Part shown: in pieces, positions 32,670 to 41,435 of the stretch
Layout: each line of letters opens with the position of its first letter
Numbering within the stretch: the first letter of the stretch is position 1
Source: JALYTZ01 sp036559125
Lineage (GTDB): Bacteria; Vulcanimicrobiota; Vulcanimicrobiia; Vulcanimicrobiales; Vulcanimicrobiaceae
Assembly (NCBI GenBank): GCA_036559125.1
Contig: DATBTT010000061.1
Span: 1 to 64,000 of the forward strand
Length of the DNA: 64,000 nucleotides
Reading direction: 5' to 3'
The notes under the pieces: generated by a model
What the model saw: only the letters and a program-made list of their open reading frames with translations
Told to the model about the DNA's origin: nothing
Database searches by the model: none
Program-made: the position numbers and the translations under genes

Positions 32670-33244
32670 TATTGCACCCGCGCCAGTGCACGCAGGTCGG
32701 CTGCCAGGGCAACGACCGGAACGTCCGCGTGCAGCACTTCGCGTAGCCGCCCTGCGGCGTCGATCGCATAGATGTAGTCGCTATGCGCGATATCCGTGGG
32801 TTGGGGTTGCACGCTCACGCCGTATGCCTTCCAGATCGGCGCGAGTTGGGCGCGAGTTCCGGTTACGCCGATGGCCCGGACGGCGGCTTTAGCAAAAAAC
32901 GCGCGCTCGGCGGCGATCGTATCGCGCCGCGGATCGATCGTTACGAATACCGCGCGCGCCTCGGTCAGCCGCGCGTCCTTTAGCGCGGCGTTGATGTGTG
33001 CGAGCGTCTGCGGACAGGTATCGGCACAATGCGTGAAACCGAAGTAGAGAACGACGAGATGCCCCTTTGAGGCGGCCAAATCGAACGTTCCGCCGGTGGT
33101 CGCCGGGAGGTCGAACGTTGCCGCCGGCCGCGGTGGATTCAGCACGGTCCCGTGCGGCGCGTCGCGCCCGATAGAATGACCGCAGCCCACGAGCGCGCTA
33201 CACAGTGCCGTCGTCCAGGCGATGCGCGCGAAGGTGAGCGACAT
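32669..33244 (-). CDS. SCO1/SenC family lipoprotein
   Basis: The 191-residue protein has a lipobox (LVGC, Cys21) and the canonical SCO copper site: THCADTCP with Cys73 and Cys77, and His in DIAHSDYIYAID. It would sit on the outer face of the cytoplasmic membrane and deliver copper or reduce thiols for oxidase assembly. ATG 33244 is chosen over an upstream frame without a signal peptide. It is divergent from the MauE-like gene and coupled to the ABC-F gene. A second SCO gene lies 1.8 kb downstream. Confidence 0.9.
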   Translation of the reverse strand: MSLTFARIAWTTALCSALVGCGHSIGRDAPHGTVLNPPRPAATFDLPATTGGTFDLAASKGHLVVLYFGFTHCADTCPQTLAHINAALKDARLTEARAVFVTIDPRRDTIAAERAFFAKAAVRAIGVTGTRAQLAPIWKAYGVSVQPQPTDIAHSDYIYAIDAAGRLREVLHADVPVVALAADLRALARVQ

Positions 33245-33368
33245 CGGGTATGCCTCCAGTGATTTGCCTATGAATATAGCCGATCTTACGTTCGATGACG
33301 TGCCCCACAAGTCGTTTCATGCATTCGCAAAGCAGAGGTGCCGGCGTTTGGTCAGAACATACGCCGGG

Positions 33369-33824
33369 ATGGAGACAACGCTTGCTCGCCGCCTCGCCGG
33401 ATTCGCGTTGCGAACCGTCCTCGGGATAGTCCTGGTCGTGGCCGGCGCGCTGAAGGTCGGGCACTTCAACGACCTCGCCGCGGCCATCGCGGGATTCCGG
33501 CTGCTTCCGTCCGGTGCGATAGCACCCGTTGCGATTCTCTTGCCGTTCTTCGAGATCGGCCTTGGGCTCTATCTTGTCGCCGGTCTCTTTACCCGCGGAG
33601 CCGCCATCGTCGCCGCCGCGCAATTCGGGCTCTATGCCGGCGCGATCGCGTCGGCCGTCATTCGGCACATTCCCGCGAATTGCGGGTGTTTCGGCCCCGC
33701 CGACCGGGCGCCGGCCGATTGGCCGCATGTCGCCTTCGACCTGCTGCTTTCGATCGGATGCGTGGTCGTCGCGTGGCTCGCGCCAGGGAGCTGGTCGCTC
33801 GACCGCCGTATGAGAGGCGAATGA
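33369..33824 (+). CDS. MauE/DoxX-like membrane protein
   Basis: With ATG 33369 the protein has 151 residues and four hydrophobic segments, including TVLGIVLVVAGALKVGHF and FFEIGLGLYLVAGLF. A conserved NCGCFG motif provides a Cys pair, as in MauE-type proteins that work with thiol-disulfide partners. The stop overlaps the TlpA-like gene start by four bases (ATGA), supporting a functional pair that moves reducing equivalents or helps cofactor maturation. The longer upstream frame is not needed. Confidence 0.85.
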   Translation: METTLARRLAGFALRTVLGIVLVVAGALKVGHFNDLAAAIAGFRLLPSGAIAPVAILLPFFEIGLGLYLVAGLFTRGAAIVAAAQFGLYAGAIASAVIRHIPANCGCFGPADRAPADWPHVAFDLLLSIGCVVVAWLAPGSWSLDRRMRGE

Positions 33825-34390
33825 ATCGCCGCTCTGCGCTCTACGTCACATTCGGGATCGTCGTTATCGCAATCGCCGTCGCGCTGTTCTTCGCGCGTCG
33901 TACGTCGACGGTTTCGACCGTAGCGACGCAAACGCCGCCCCCCGTTTCGGCGAAAATCGCCGTCGGCAAACGCGCGCCCGAATTTCAGGCGCTCACGACG
34001 CACGGGTTTTTCGATCTCAACAAGACGACGATGCCCGTGTTTTTGGAAGTCTTCGCAACGTGGTGTCCCCATTGTCAGCGCGAGACGACAACGATAAACG
34101 AACTCTATGCTGCGTACAAAGGCAAAGTTGCTTTCGTCGCGGTTTCGGGTAGCGATACGGGCATCGACGGGCAATCCCCCGAGAACGCAAACGACGTGCT
34201 GACCTTCGTTCAGCGCTTTCACGTGAAGTATCCGGTCGCGTACGATGGAACGATGACGGTTGCAAATCTCTATCTGCAGGGCGGCTTCCCGACCATCGTG
34301 ATCATCGACCGCTCAAGAAAGATCACGTACGTCAACTCGGGCGAAGTCCCGACCGACGTGCTAAACGCACAACTCCAACGCGCGTTATGA
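33821..34390 (+). CDS. TlpA/thioredoxin-like periplasmic protein
   Basis: The 189-residue protein has one N-terminal membrane helix (about 7-25) and a thioredoxin fold with EVFATWCPHC (Cys82, Cys85) and the cis-Pro segment GGFPTIVIID. It is membrane-tethered and faces the periplasm. It is translationally coupled to the MauE-like gene and close to two SCO genes, which suggests a role in oxidase or copper-site maturation. Confidence 0.92.
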   Translation: MNRRSALYVTFGIVVIAIAVALFFARRTSTVSTVATQTPPPVSAKIAVGKRAPEFQALTTHGFFDLNKTTMPVFLEVFATWCPHCQRETTTINELYAAYKGKVAFVAVSGSDTGIDGQSPENANDVLTFVQRFHVKYPVAYDGTMTVANLYLQGGFPTIVIIDRSRKITYVNSGEVPTDVLNAQLQRAL

Positions 34391-34411
34391 GGCCTTGACG
34401 GAGCGTTCGAG

Positions 34412-35161
34412 CTAGTCGTTGGGCGGGAACGCGTAGTTCGGTGGAGGGACTAGCGGTTTGCCCACTTCCAGCGTTACTTGTTGATGTGAATAGAGCGGGA
34501 TCGCGCTGAGCGCGCCGTCGTAGAGCGCGCCATTCACGTAAGCGGTGACCGCACCCTTGAACGGGCCGATCTGCGTTTTCGTCAACGGCTGGCCCCAAAT
34601 GTCGAACATCATGCCGAGCGTAAACGGCCCTCCGCCCGGCGGCGTAAGGTCCGGCGATTCGACGTGGATGATGCCGTCGGGGCCGTGCGTATGAATCCAG
34701 TACAGACACGCGCCCGTCGGCGATGTGGCGTCGGGGGCGATGCCGACTGCTTGCGGAATCTGCATCTGCACGCCTTGCACGAAGAGCGAAAGATGCGTGT
34801 GCACGTGCAGTTTTACGCCTTCGGTCGTTTCGCAGTGGATGCCGTCCACGGGAGCACCATGGCCGCCGGCTTTGGTGTCGGCCGTGGCATTCGGGTTCTT
34901 TTCAAAGGGTTTGCCGATCGGCTGGAGATCGGTGAGCTGGATCGGCTTCGCGGATGCGTTTGGTCCCGGCGAAGGAGTCGCGTAGGCCATGGTTAGTTGC
35001 CGCTGTTGAACGTACCGCGCGATGCCGAAGCCGGCGAAAATGAGAACGATCAACACCGCGAATCCGATGTAGATTGGGATCATCGGGTCGCGCCGCGGGC
35101 CGGGAGCATTCGGGCCCCCGCGATTTTGGCGGCGGCGGTCGGCGCGTGTCGGTTCACTCAT
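34412..35161 (-). CDS. His-rich single-span membrane protein of unknown function
   Basis: The 249-residue protein has a basic, Arg/Pro-rich cytoplasmic N-terminus, one transmembrane helix (about 28-48), and an external domain. That domain carries unusual His/Cys motifs: DGIHCET (His109, Cys110), KLHVHTHLSL (His119, 121, 123) and CLYWIHTHGPDGIIHVESP (Cys152, His157, 159, 166). The spacing looks like a metal site, probably copper or zinc, but this is inference. It precedes no partner on its strand except hldD upstream with a seven-base gap, and it faces the TlpA-like gene. Confidence 0.7.
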   Translation of the reverse strand: MSEPTRADRRRQNRGGPNAPGPRRDPMIPIYIGFAVLIVLIFAGFGIARYVQQRQLTMAYATPSPGPNASAKPIQLTDLQPIGKPFEKNPNATADTKAGGHGAPVDGIHCETTEGVKLHVHTHLSLFVQGVQMQIPQAVGIAPDATSPTGACLYWIHTHGPDGIIHVESPDLTPPGGGPFTLGMMFDIWGQPLTKTQIGPFKGAVTAYVNGALYDGALSAIPLYSHQQVTLEVGKPLVPPPNYAFPPND

Positions 35162-35168
35162 GGCGCGC

Positions 35169-36191
35169 TTACTTGACTGCGGCGCTTACCGGCGCCTGCG
35201 TGGGATCCAAGCGCCGGTCCGGGACGAGATACGCGCGCACGTAATCGTCGACGGCTTCGGCGAGCGGCGAGATCGCCCGATCGTACCCGGTTGCGCGTAG
35301 CCGTTCGATGCGCGCGCGGGTCGAATATTGGTATTTGTCGCGCAAGCGCTCGGGCATGGGGATAAACTCGATGCGCTCGGGCAACGCGAGCGCGCGAAAG
35401 ATCGGGCGCACTAAATCTAGCCACGTGTGCGCCACACCCGAGCCGACGTTGTAGATGCCGCAGGCATCCGATTCGGCCAGATGCAGCGTCATTTCGGCCG
35501 CATCTTTTACATACAGAAAATCGCGCAGCTGCTCGCCGTCGCAAAACTCGGGCCGATGGCTACGGAAGAGCTTCACGCTTCCGGCTTGACGAATCTGATG
35601 GAAAGCTTTGTCCACGAGGCTGCGCATCTCGCCTTTGTGCTGCTCGTTGGGGCCGAAGATGTTGAAATATTTGATGCCGGCGATGTGCTCGAGCAGGCCC
35701 AAGCGTTGCGCGTACAGGTCGAATCGATGCTTCGAGTATGCATAGGCGTTCAGCGGACGCAGACTTTGCAAATCGCATGTGTCGGAGAGCCCGTCCTCCA
35801 GCGCCCCATAGGTTGCGGCCGACGAAGCGTAGACGAAGCGCGTACGATGCTCGGCCGCCCAGTGCGCCACATGCTTGGTATATTCATAGTTATTGCGCAT
35901 CAGGTAGGCGGCATCGGTTTCCGTCGTCGCGGAGCAAGCGCCCAAATGGAACACGGCCGTTACGCCGTCGAAGGCGCCGGGTTGCTCGAGGATGCGCCGT
36001 TCGAATTCGTCGGCATCTACATAATCGGCGTAGCGCAGGGGTACCAAATTGCGCCACTTTTCGCTCGCGTCCAGCCGGTCGACGATGAGAATGTCGTCGA
36101 GTCCCCGCCGGTTGAGAGCCCAGACGATCGCGCTGCCGATGAGGCCGGCACCGCCGGTAACGACGAGTTGTCCGCGTGAGAGGTCGTGCAT
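35169..36191 (-). CDS. hldD: ADP-L-glycero-D-manno-heptose 6-epimerase
   Basis: The 340-residue short-chain dehydrogenase epimerises ADP-heptose for LPS inner core. It has the NADP-binding VVTGGAGLIGSAIV, YASSAATYG, the catalytic RPLNAYAYSKHRFDLY with Tyr-x3-Lys, and YFNIFGPNEQHKGEM. LRDFLYVKDAAEM and GIYNVGSG, typical of HldD/RfaD, also occur. ATG 36191 follows GAAGGGAT. It implies an LPS-bearing outer membrane. Other heptose genes are not in the window. Confidence 0.93.
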   Translation of the reverse strand: MHDLSRGQLVVTGGAGLIGSAIVWALNRRGLDDILIVDRLDASEKWRNLVPLRYADYVDADEFERRILEQPGAFDGVTAVFHLGACSATTETDAAYLMRNNYEYTKHVAHWAAEHRTRFVYASSAATYGALEDGLSDTCDLQSLRPLNAYAYSKHRFDLYAQRLGLLEHIAGIKYFNIFGPNEQHKGEMRSLVDKAFHQIRQAGSVKLFRSHRPEFCDGEQLRDFLYVKDAAEMTLHLAESDACGIYNVGSGVAHTWLDLVRPIFRALALPERIEFIPMPERLRDKYQYSTRARIERLRATGYDRAISPLAEAVDDYVRAYLVPDRRLDPTQAPVSAAVK

Positions 36192-36260
36192 GCTATCCCT
36201 TCGAGGCTCTCCAGAGTTCAAGGTGGGAAATCCCGTAGTCCTTCGTGAAGTGCACAACCC

Positions 36261-37463
36261 GTGAACGCCCGACCGCGCCCCATCGTCGCGATCGCCCTTG
36301 CGGTACTGCTCGCGGGCTCCTTGCCGTTTCCGGCGAGCCCGGCCGGTGCGACGGGCACGTCGGAGAAAATTCGCCGCCAGCAACGACAGCTTCACGAGAT
36401 CCATCTGCGGTTGGGACGCAAGCGCAACCAACTGCAGTTCGAAACGCTGCGCGAAAGCGACCTGCGCAATCAGCTGGACCGAACCAATGGCGCGATCGCG
36501 GGCGTGAACACGCGGATCGGCTCCTTGCAGGCGCAGGCCGAGTCGAACCAGCGGCGCATCGCAGCGCAACGGGTTCAACTCGACGCCGCCCAGCGCTCGC
36601 TCAAGCTCCACGACGATCTTTATAAGAAGCGGCTCGTCGAAATTTACGAGCACGGCAATCAAAACTACCTGGACGTGCTGTTCAGTTCGCGTTCGTTTTC
36701 GGAATTCGTCGAGCGCTGGCACGACGTGCGTCTCTTGCTCGCGGTCAACCGTCGCGCCATCGCGTCGCGCAAGAGCGCGGTCGCACGAGTGGCGCGCGCG
36801 GAGCAACGGCTCGACGAACGTTTACTCGAATTGCAGAGCGAACAGCGAGCGCAATCGCAGGCGCGCGCGCAACTCGCGGCGCTGGCGCAAGAGCGCGGTA
36901 ATCTCGTATCGCTCGCGCACCAGCAGCGCGTCTCCGTCGCCGGCGAAGTACAACAACTCGAAGGGCTCTCCGCGCAAGAAGAAGCCCAACTCGAAGGGTT
37001 GATTCGGGAGCAGCAAGCCGAGATCGCGCGCGAAAATGCCGCGAAAGGCATCGTGCCGCAAGCGCCTCCGGGCGCGGGACAGTTCATTTGGCCGGTGAGC
37101 GGGCCCATCACGTCGCCGTACGGCTGGCGCCCCAATCCGTACGGCGGCGGCGGCGGCGAGTTTCATCCCGGCATCGACATCGGCGTCGCCAGCGGCACCA
37201 CGATCGTCGCCGCAGCCTCGGGCCGCGTGATTATCGCCGGCTGGGTCAGCGGGTACGGCAATTACGTTGCCATCGACCACGGTGGCGGCATTTCGACCGG
37301 ATACGGACATATGTCGCAAATTTTTGTCGGCGTCGGTCAAAACGTGCAACGCGGTCAGGCCATCGGCGCGTCCGGTTGCACCGGTCGCTGCACCGGTCCG
37401 CACGTGCACTTCGAAGTGCGCCGCAACGGCGCCCCGGTCGACCCGAACCCCTACCTGCACTAG
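36261..37463 (+). CDS. M23 metallopeptidase / EnvC-like murein hydrolase activator
   Basis: The 400-residue protein starts with GTG. It has a signal peptide, long coiled-coil stretches (about 35-265, rich in Gln, Arg and Glu) and a C-terminal LytM domain. That domain carries GPITSPYGWRPNPYGGG, HPGIDIGV and GPHVHFEVR. Zinc ligand residues (HPGID and HVHFE) are present, so it may be an active DD-endopeptidase rather than a degenerate EnvC. It is divergent from hldD and ends five bases before the convergent metal operon. Confidence 0.92.
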   Translation: MNARPRPIVAIALAVLLAGSLPFPASPAGATGTSEKIRRQQRQLHEIHLRLGRKRNQLQFETLRESDLRNQLDRTNGAIAGVNTRIGSLQAQAESNQRRIAAQRVQLDAAQRSLKLHDDLYKKRLVEIYEHGNQNYLDVLFSSRSFSEFVERWHDVRLLLAVNRRAIASRKSAVARVARAEQRLDERLLELQSEQRAQSQARAQLAALAQERGNLVSLAHQQRVSVAGEVQQLEGLSAQEEAQLEGLIREQQAEIARENAAKGIVPQAPPGAGQFIWPVSGPITSPYGWRPNPYGGGGGEFHPGIDIGVASGTTIVAAASGRVIIAGWVSGYGNYVAIDHGGGISTGYGHMSQIFVGVGQNVQRGQAIGASGCTGRCTGPHVHFEVRRNGAPVDPNPYLH

Positions 37464-37468
37464 CCGGA

Positions 37469-38311
37469 CTAGCGCGCGGTGAGGGTCCACGAAGCGACGT
37501 AGTTTTGGTTGCCGCCGGTAAATTGGAACCAAAGCGTATACTCGCCCGGGCGAGGAGCTTGGATAAAAAATTGCAGGTTCGGCGGGACGGCGGAATCGGG
37601 CGGTATCGGCGCCATCATCGATAGAACCGCGTCGCCGCAATCGTCGACGCCCATCATCTGCATCATCATCGCGTCCATGGCGTGCACGTGGAGATACGAC
37701 AAGTCGCTAGCTCCGATAAGCACGCCGTGTCCCATCGCGCCCAAATATGGATGTAAATCCGTCGCGAGCTTGCCGTCCTTGCGGATCTCAACGCGATACA
37801 ACGCGGGCTGACCGACCGGAATCGTGAGGCGGCTAATGCGTACCGAGTAGCGACCCGCGTGCGCGACGTCCGTTGTCGTGGTAAGCGCGCGCGATCGTAA
37901 CGCTCCGGCGCGGGTCGCAACCGGAACGTCGAATCGAAAGATTTGACGGCCGAGATCGTGGGCGACGCCATCGTAGTACACGTGATAGAGTGCCGGCCGC
38001 GGGAGGCGTAGTCGCAGCCTGAAGTGCCCGTCTGCGCCGAGGACCGGGTGGACGTGCATGAACGTATGCAAGTCGTCGCTGACGACGATCAAGTGAACCT
38101 TCTTGGTCATATCCCAATCGTAATTGCGTATGATCCGCCCACCGTCACGCTCGACCTCGTCGAGCGTGACGACAAGCGGATCGGACGTCCGGGTTACGAC
38201 CAGTGCCGCGTGCATCGTCGTCGTCGCCCCGCGTTCCCCGGTGACCAGCACGGGGACGCCCGTTAGTCGCGTCGCCTGCGCGGGTTGAACGATTGCGACG
38301 GCAACGAGCAC
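37469..38311 (-). CDS. Exported His/Met-rich protein, probable metal binding
   Basis: The 280-residue protein starts with GTG and has an N-terminal signal-like segment. Motifs resembling metal sites are DLHTFMHVHP (His82, 86, 88), TDLHPYLGAMGHG (His187, 195) and SYLHVHAMDAMMMQMMG (His208, 210 and six Met between 212 and 220). Met/His clusters of this kind are used by periplasmic copper proteins. The fold appears beta-rich with two similar halves. The start shares one base with the stop of the upstream TonB receptor gene, so both are expressed together. Confidence 0.65.
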   Translation of the reverse strand: MLVAVAIVQPAQATRLTGVPVLVTGERGATTTMHAALVVTRTSDPLVVTLDEVERDGGRIIRNYDWDMTKKVHLIVVSDDLHTFMHVHPVLGADGHFRLRLRLPRPALYHVYYDGVAHDLGRQIFRFDVPVATRAGALRSRALTTTTDVAHAGRYSVRISRLTIPVGQPALYRVEIRKDGKLATDLHPYLGAMGHGVLIGASDLSYLHVHAMDAMMMQMMGVDDCGDAVLSMMAPIPPDSAVPPNLQFFIQAPRPGEYTLWFQFTGGNQNYVASWTLTAR

Positions 38312-40614
38312 TAGAACGGAGCCGTTACGCGCAACAGAATGTTGCGCCTGCTAGCGATCTGCGTCGTATTGAAACCGTTGGCGATCTTGATGACGTATTG
38401 ATGGTTTAGCAGATTGGTAATGTCGAGATCGAAACCGAGCGAACGCGTCCCGTTTTTGCCGGCCTCCTTGCCCAATCCCAAGTCCAGCGTGAAGTGCGCC
38501 GGCAAGCGGTCCACACCGGATTCGAATGATTGCGGGTATCCCGTTCCATATTCGCCTTGCAACGTCGCAAACCACGAACGCTGTGTTCCCCAGCGATGGG
38601 TGTAAGCGCTGTTGGCCTCGTAGGTCTGGTCGTGATCTTCGGGCTGCAGGTCGGCCGCTGAAAAATGCGCGGGCTGGACGAGCTGCGGTCCGAAAAGAAA
38701 TGTGGATCCGGAGATGTCGCCCGCTTCGGCGTGCGAGACCGTCCCGGAGACGAACCATGAATCGCCGCCGGTGCGGTTTCCTTGTAGACGCAGTTCGACG
38801 CCTTCGTCGCGCCCGATAGCATTGTTGAAAACGGCGAAGAGCGGCGTGTTGAGTAACTGCGTGGTATCGAGCACGTTGGATGCCGTGCGCCGAAAGTAGT
38901 TCACGTACCCGCTCATCGCCGGCGAGAACGTGTGCGAAACGCCCATTTCGAAATACCCGTCGGTCTCGGGTTTGAGGTCGTAGACCGGAACCGACGGACA
39001 ACCCTGTAACGCAACGCACGCTTGGCGCACGTCTTCGAGCTGCGGCGCCGCGTAAAAACGACCGTAGTAAAAGTGCACGACATTACGACCATCGGGCGCG
39101 ATGTTCACGCCGATGCGCGGGCTCAGTTGCCGGCCTCCGACGAATCCGGTCGAATGGTCGTAGCGCAGGCCGTAATCGACGGATACGACCTTCGATGGAG
39201 ACCACTTGTCCTGCGCGTACAAACCGATTTGCGTTCCGGGCTGCGCGACCGACGTGTCGACGTTCGGCTGACCCAACTGCGCGAACGTTTCGAAAGCTCG
39301 GAAATCTTCGCGCGAGAAATCAAGTCCCACTTTGAACGCGTGATGCGCGGTCGCCCGAAAATCCGAGAGACGCACGCCGACGTACTTGGCCGAGCGATCC
39401 TGCCGAAGGCCGACCAATGGCGTCGGGCTGCCAGTTGCCGGGTCGGGTTGCGTGGCGCGAACGTCCTTTGCGAGGTCACCGTCGTACGCGATGCGCGTCG
39501 AGCGGTACCATGGGATGAATTGAAAGACACCGTTGCCGTCCTTAGAAACGGCCGTAAAGTTGAGATTGGCATAGCGATCGTACTCGCGCTGCACGTCGTC
39601 TGTGCCGGGTACGCTCACGATTGGATCCACGGGATTGTTTGGGTCCGTATTGATCGGAATAGCAAACTGCGCGAGCTGGTTTGAATAGTCGAATGCGATG
39701 GAATCGCGCTGCCCGATCGGCGTGATTGTTCGCAAGAACTGATCGGACTGCGAGCCGTCGTCGTGGATCGGATCGTACGTGGGCGCGTCGAGCCCGCGGT
39801 GCGTGTGCTGGCTGTTCGCGTTGAGGAAGACCTCCGATTTACCCACCTTCGCTGCCGCGTTGAAGCTCGCGAGCGCCTGGCCGAGATTGCCGAACCCTCC
39901 GGTGATCGAACCCTCGAAGGGTTGCGCCAGGTCGGTTGTACGGTTGGTGACGATGTTGACCACCGCCCCTTCGCGGCTGCCGCCGTATTCGGCCGGAAAG
40001 GCGCCGGTCAATACTTCAACCGAATCGATGTTCTTCGGGTCGATCAACTCGGCGAAGTTCGAACTGGTGGCCTGCGGAATCGGCGCGCCGTCGATCTCGT
40101 AGCTCAATCCGTGGAAACCGTGCGCTACAGGTTCGCCGTACGAAAATTTCACTATGCCAGGCACGGTCTGGACGACGGCGTCCAGGCTATTATTGGTGGG
40201 CAAAGCAGCGAGTTGCTGGCGTCCGATGGTATTGACCGACACCGGATTTCCTGACGCACCGGCATGTGAGGTAATGCCCGAGCCTCCGATGATCTTTAAC
40301 TGACCGAGCGAGAGATCGATCGTGACGATCGCGTCGGAACTCACGTCGACGGAAACGGTTTGGTCCGCCACGCCGGAGTGGTGCGCGACCAGGGTGTACC
40401 GTCCGAACGGGACTTGCGGAAAACCGAAGGCACCCGAGGCGTCGGTCATCGTTCGCAGGAGTGTGCCCTCCGCCTCAAGCGTGACCTGCACGCCGGCGGT
40501 CGGCGCATTGTTGACGAGAATGGTGCCGCGCACGAGACCCGTCGTGGCGGCGAGCGCCGGTAAACCGGAAAAACAGAAGAACGCGGCGAGCAGCGCCGCA
40601 ACGTAATGTCGCAT
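38311..40614 (-). CDS. TonB-dependent receptor with N-terminal carboxypeptidase-regulatory-like domain
   Basis: The 767-residue outer-membrane protein has a signal peptide (ends near ALAA), a CarboxypepD-reg-like beta-sandwich (about 24-105), a TonB plug (about 120-230, with YEIDGAPIP and VEVLTGAFPAEYGGSREGAVVN), and a barrel ending with a terminal Phe. It imports a substrate across the outer membrane using TonB energy. Context (His/Met-rich exported protein downstream, His-rich membrane protein upstream) suggests a metal or metal complex. AAGGAAGG lies before the ATG. Confidence 0.93.
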   Translation of the reverse strand: MRHYVAALLAAFFCFSGLPALAATTGLVRGTILVNNAPTAGVQVTLEAEGTLLRTMTDASGAFGFPQVPFGRYTLVAHHSGVADQTVSVDVSSDAIVTIDLSLGQLKIIGGSGITSHAGASGNPVSVNTIGRQQLAALPTNNSLDAVVQTVPGIVKFSYGEPVAHGFHGLSYEIDGAPIPQATSSNFAELIDPKNIDSVEVLTGAFPAEYGGSREGAVVNIVTNRTTDLAQPFEGSITGGFGNLGQALASFNAAAKVGKSEVFLNANSQHTHRGLDAPTYDPIHDDGSQSDQFLRTITPIGQRDSIAFDYSNQLAQFAIPINTDPNNPVDPIVSVPGTDDVQREYDRYANLNFTAVSKDGNGVFQFIPWYRSTRIAYDGDLAKDVRATQPDPATGSPTPLVGLRQDRSAKYVGVRLSDFRATAHHAFKVGLDFSREDFRAFETFAQLGQPNVDTSVAQPGTQIGLYAQDKWSPSKVVSVDYGLRYDHSTGFVGGRQLSPRIGVNIAPDGRNVVHFYYGRFYAAPQLEDVRQACVALQGCPSVPVYDLKPETDGYFEMGVSHTFSPAMSGYVNYFRRTASNVLDTTQLLNTPLFAVFNNAIGRDEGVELRLQGNRTGGDSWFVSGTVSHAEAGDISGSTFLFGPQLVQPAHFSAADLQPEDHDQTYEANSAYTHRWGTQRSWFATLQGEYGTGYPQSFESGVDRLPAHFTLDLGLGKEAGKNGTRSLGFDLDITNLLNHQYVIKIANGFNTTQIASRRNILLRVTAPF

Positions 40615-40666
40615 AGACCTTCCTTAAAACGCAGTGAGTAAAGAGGGCGCAGAGCGCCCGGGTGCG

Positions 40667-41203
40667 TTATAGGAAGGCCGGCGGTGGCCGCGCGAAGCGG
40701 CGAGTCGTGGAGAGTCGCGTACGCAGTAAGAGCTGCGGCTCGCGGTTGGCAAAAATGATGCGCGAGCGGCGTGCGACGACGGGGTCGGTGAAGAGCGCCA
40801 GGGTGACGCGCGCGAGCATTTTTGCAAAGGCGCGCAGGCCAAGCATGACGGCAAGAGCGACCAGCGCCACCACGAGCATGCCGGCGACGGACGGGCTGCG
40901 GTTTTCGAAATGTTCGAGGAGCGCGAACCATCCAAGGCTGGTAATTGCCAGGGGCCACGACGGGAGATGCGCCGTCATGCGAGCGGCGAGGATGGATCCG
41001 TCGGCAACCCGCCGCGAGCCGAGAAAGCTGCCCAATGCGAGCAGCGTCGCGAGCATAGCCACGACCGTTAGCGCGGCATCCATCACGTCGTTGTGATGCG
41101 CGCCGGCGATGACGTGTTCGTGGCCGAAGATTGCGACGTGCGCGAACACTGCGACGGGTAAACCGAGCAATATCGCAGCGACGCGCCTCGAGATCCAACT
41201 CAC
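40667..41203 (-). CDS. Membrane protein with His-rich external loop, unknown function
   Basis: The 178-residue protein has three or four hydrophobic segments: residues 8-26, about 43-61, 80-95 and 105-125. An early loop HVAIFGHEHVIAGAHH holds His at 22, 28, 30, 36 and 37, and the C-terminal tail is strongly basic. It is the first gene of a three-gene unit with the TonB receptor and the His/Met-rich protein, 52 bases before the receptor. A metal-related membrane role is inferred from the His cluster and operon. Confidence 0.65.
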   Translation of the reverse strand: MSWISRRVAAILLGLPVAVFAHVAIFGHEHVIAGAHHNDVMDAALTVVAMLATLLALGSFLGSRRVADGSILAARMTAHLPSWPLAITSLGWFALLEHFENRSPSVAGMLVVALVALAVMLGLRAFAKMLARVTLALFTDPVVARRSRIIFANREPQLLLRTRLSTTRRFARPPPAFL

Positions 41204-41435
41204 GGGTCCATCATAGCCCCGCCCGAAAGCGGCCGCAACCGGCTAAGGTCTGAAGAAAGGGCCTCCCTGCAAGCCTTTTTTGCACTTCGCTTGCTTGGTT
41301 GCGGAACCTGGGCCTGGGCGCCGGGGTATTAAGACGTGAATTCACAAGGGGGGCGGTCGAGGCGTTGTCTAAGAGTCGGCCCCCCACCCTAAAAGTTCCG
41401 GCCCCCGGCGGCCGGCCGAGGAAGCGTAAAACGTC
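41204..41435 (-). promoter_or_regulatory. Intergenic region: ECF-like promoter and highly structured leader of the metal operon
   Basis: No gene is visible in these 232 bases between divergent genes. On the minus strand GGAACT (41399-41394) is followed 19 bases later by TCTTAG (41374-41369), like promoters of ECF sigma factors. Downstream the transcript can fold GCAAGC/GCTTGC (around 41269-41294). A GGGGGGC/GCCCCCC stem (41348-41384) overlaps the promoter region itself. GGAAC and GTTCC arms 90 bases apart can also pair. A palindrome GTGAATTCAC is present at 41335-41344. A regulatory RNA or protein-bound leader is possible; I match it to no known RNA family. Confidence 0.4.

Noticed and set aside
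41260..41425. 6S RNA, RNase P RNA, SRP RNA or tmRNA in the structured intergenic region
   Set aside because: None of the characteristic core sequences of these RNAs could be found on either strand; kept only as an unknown structured region.
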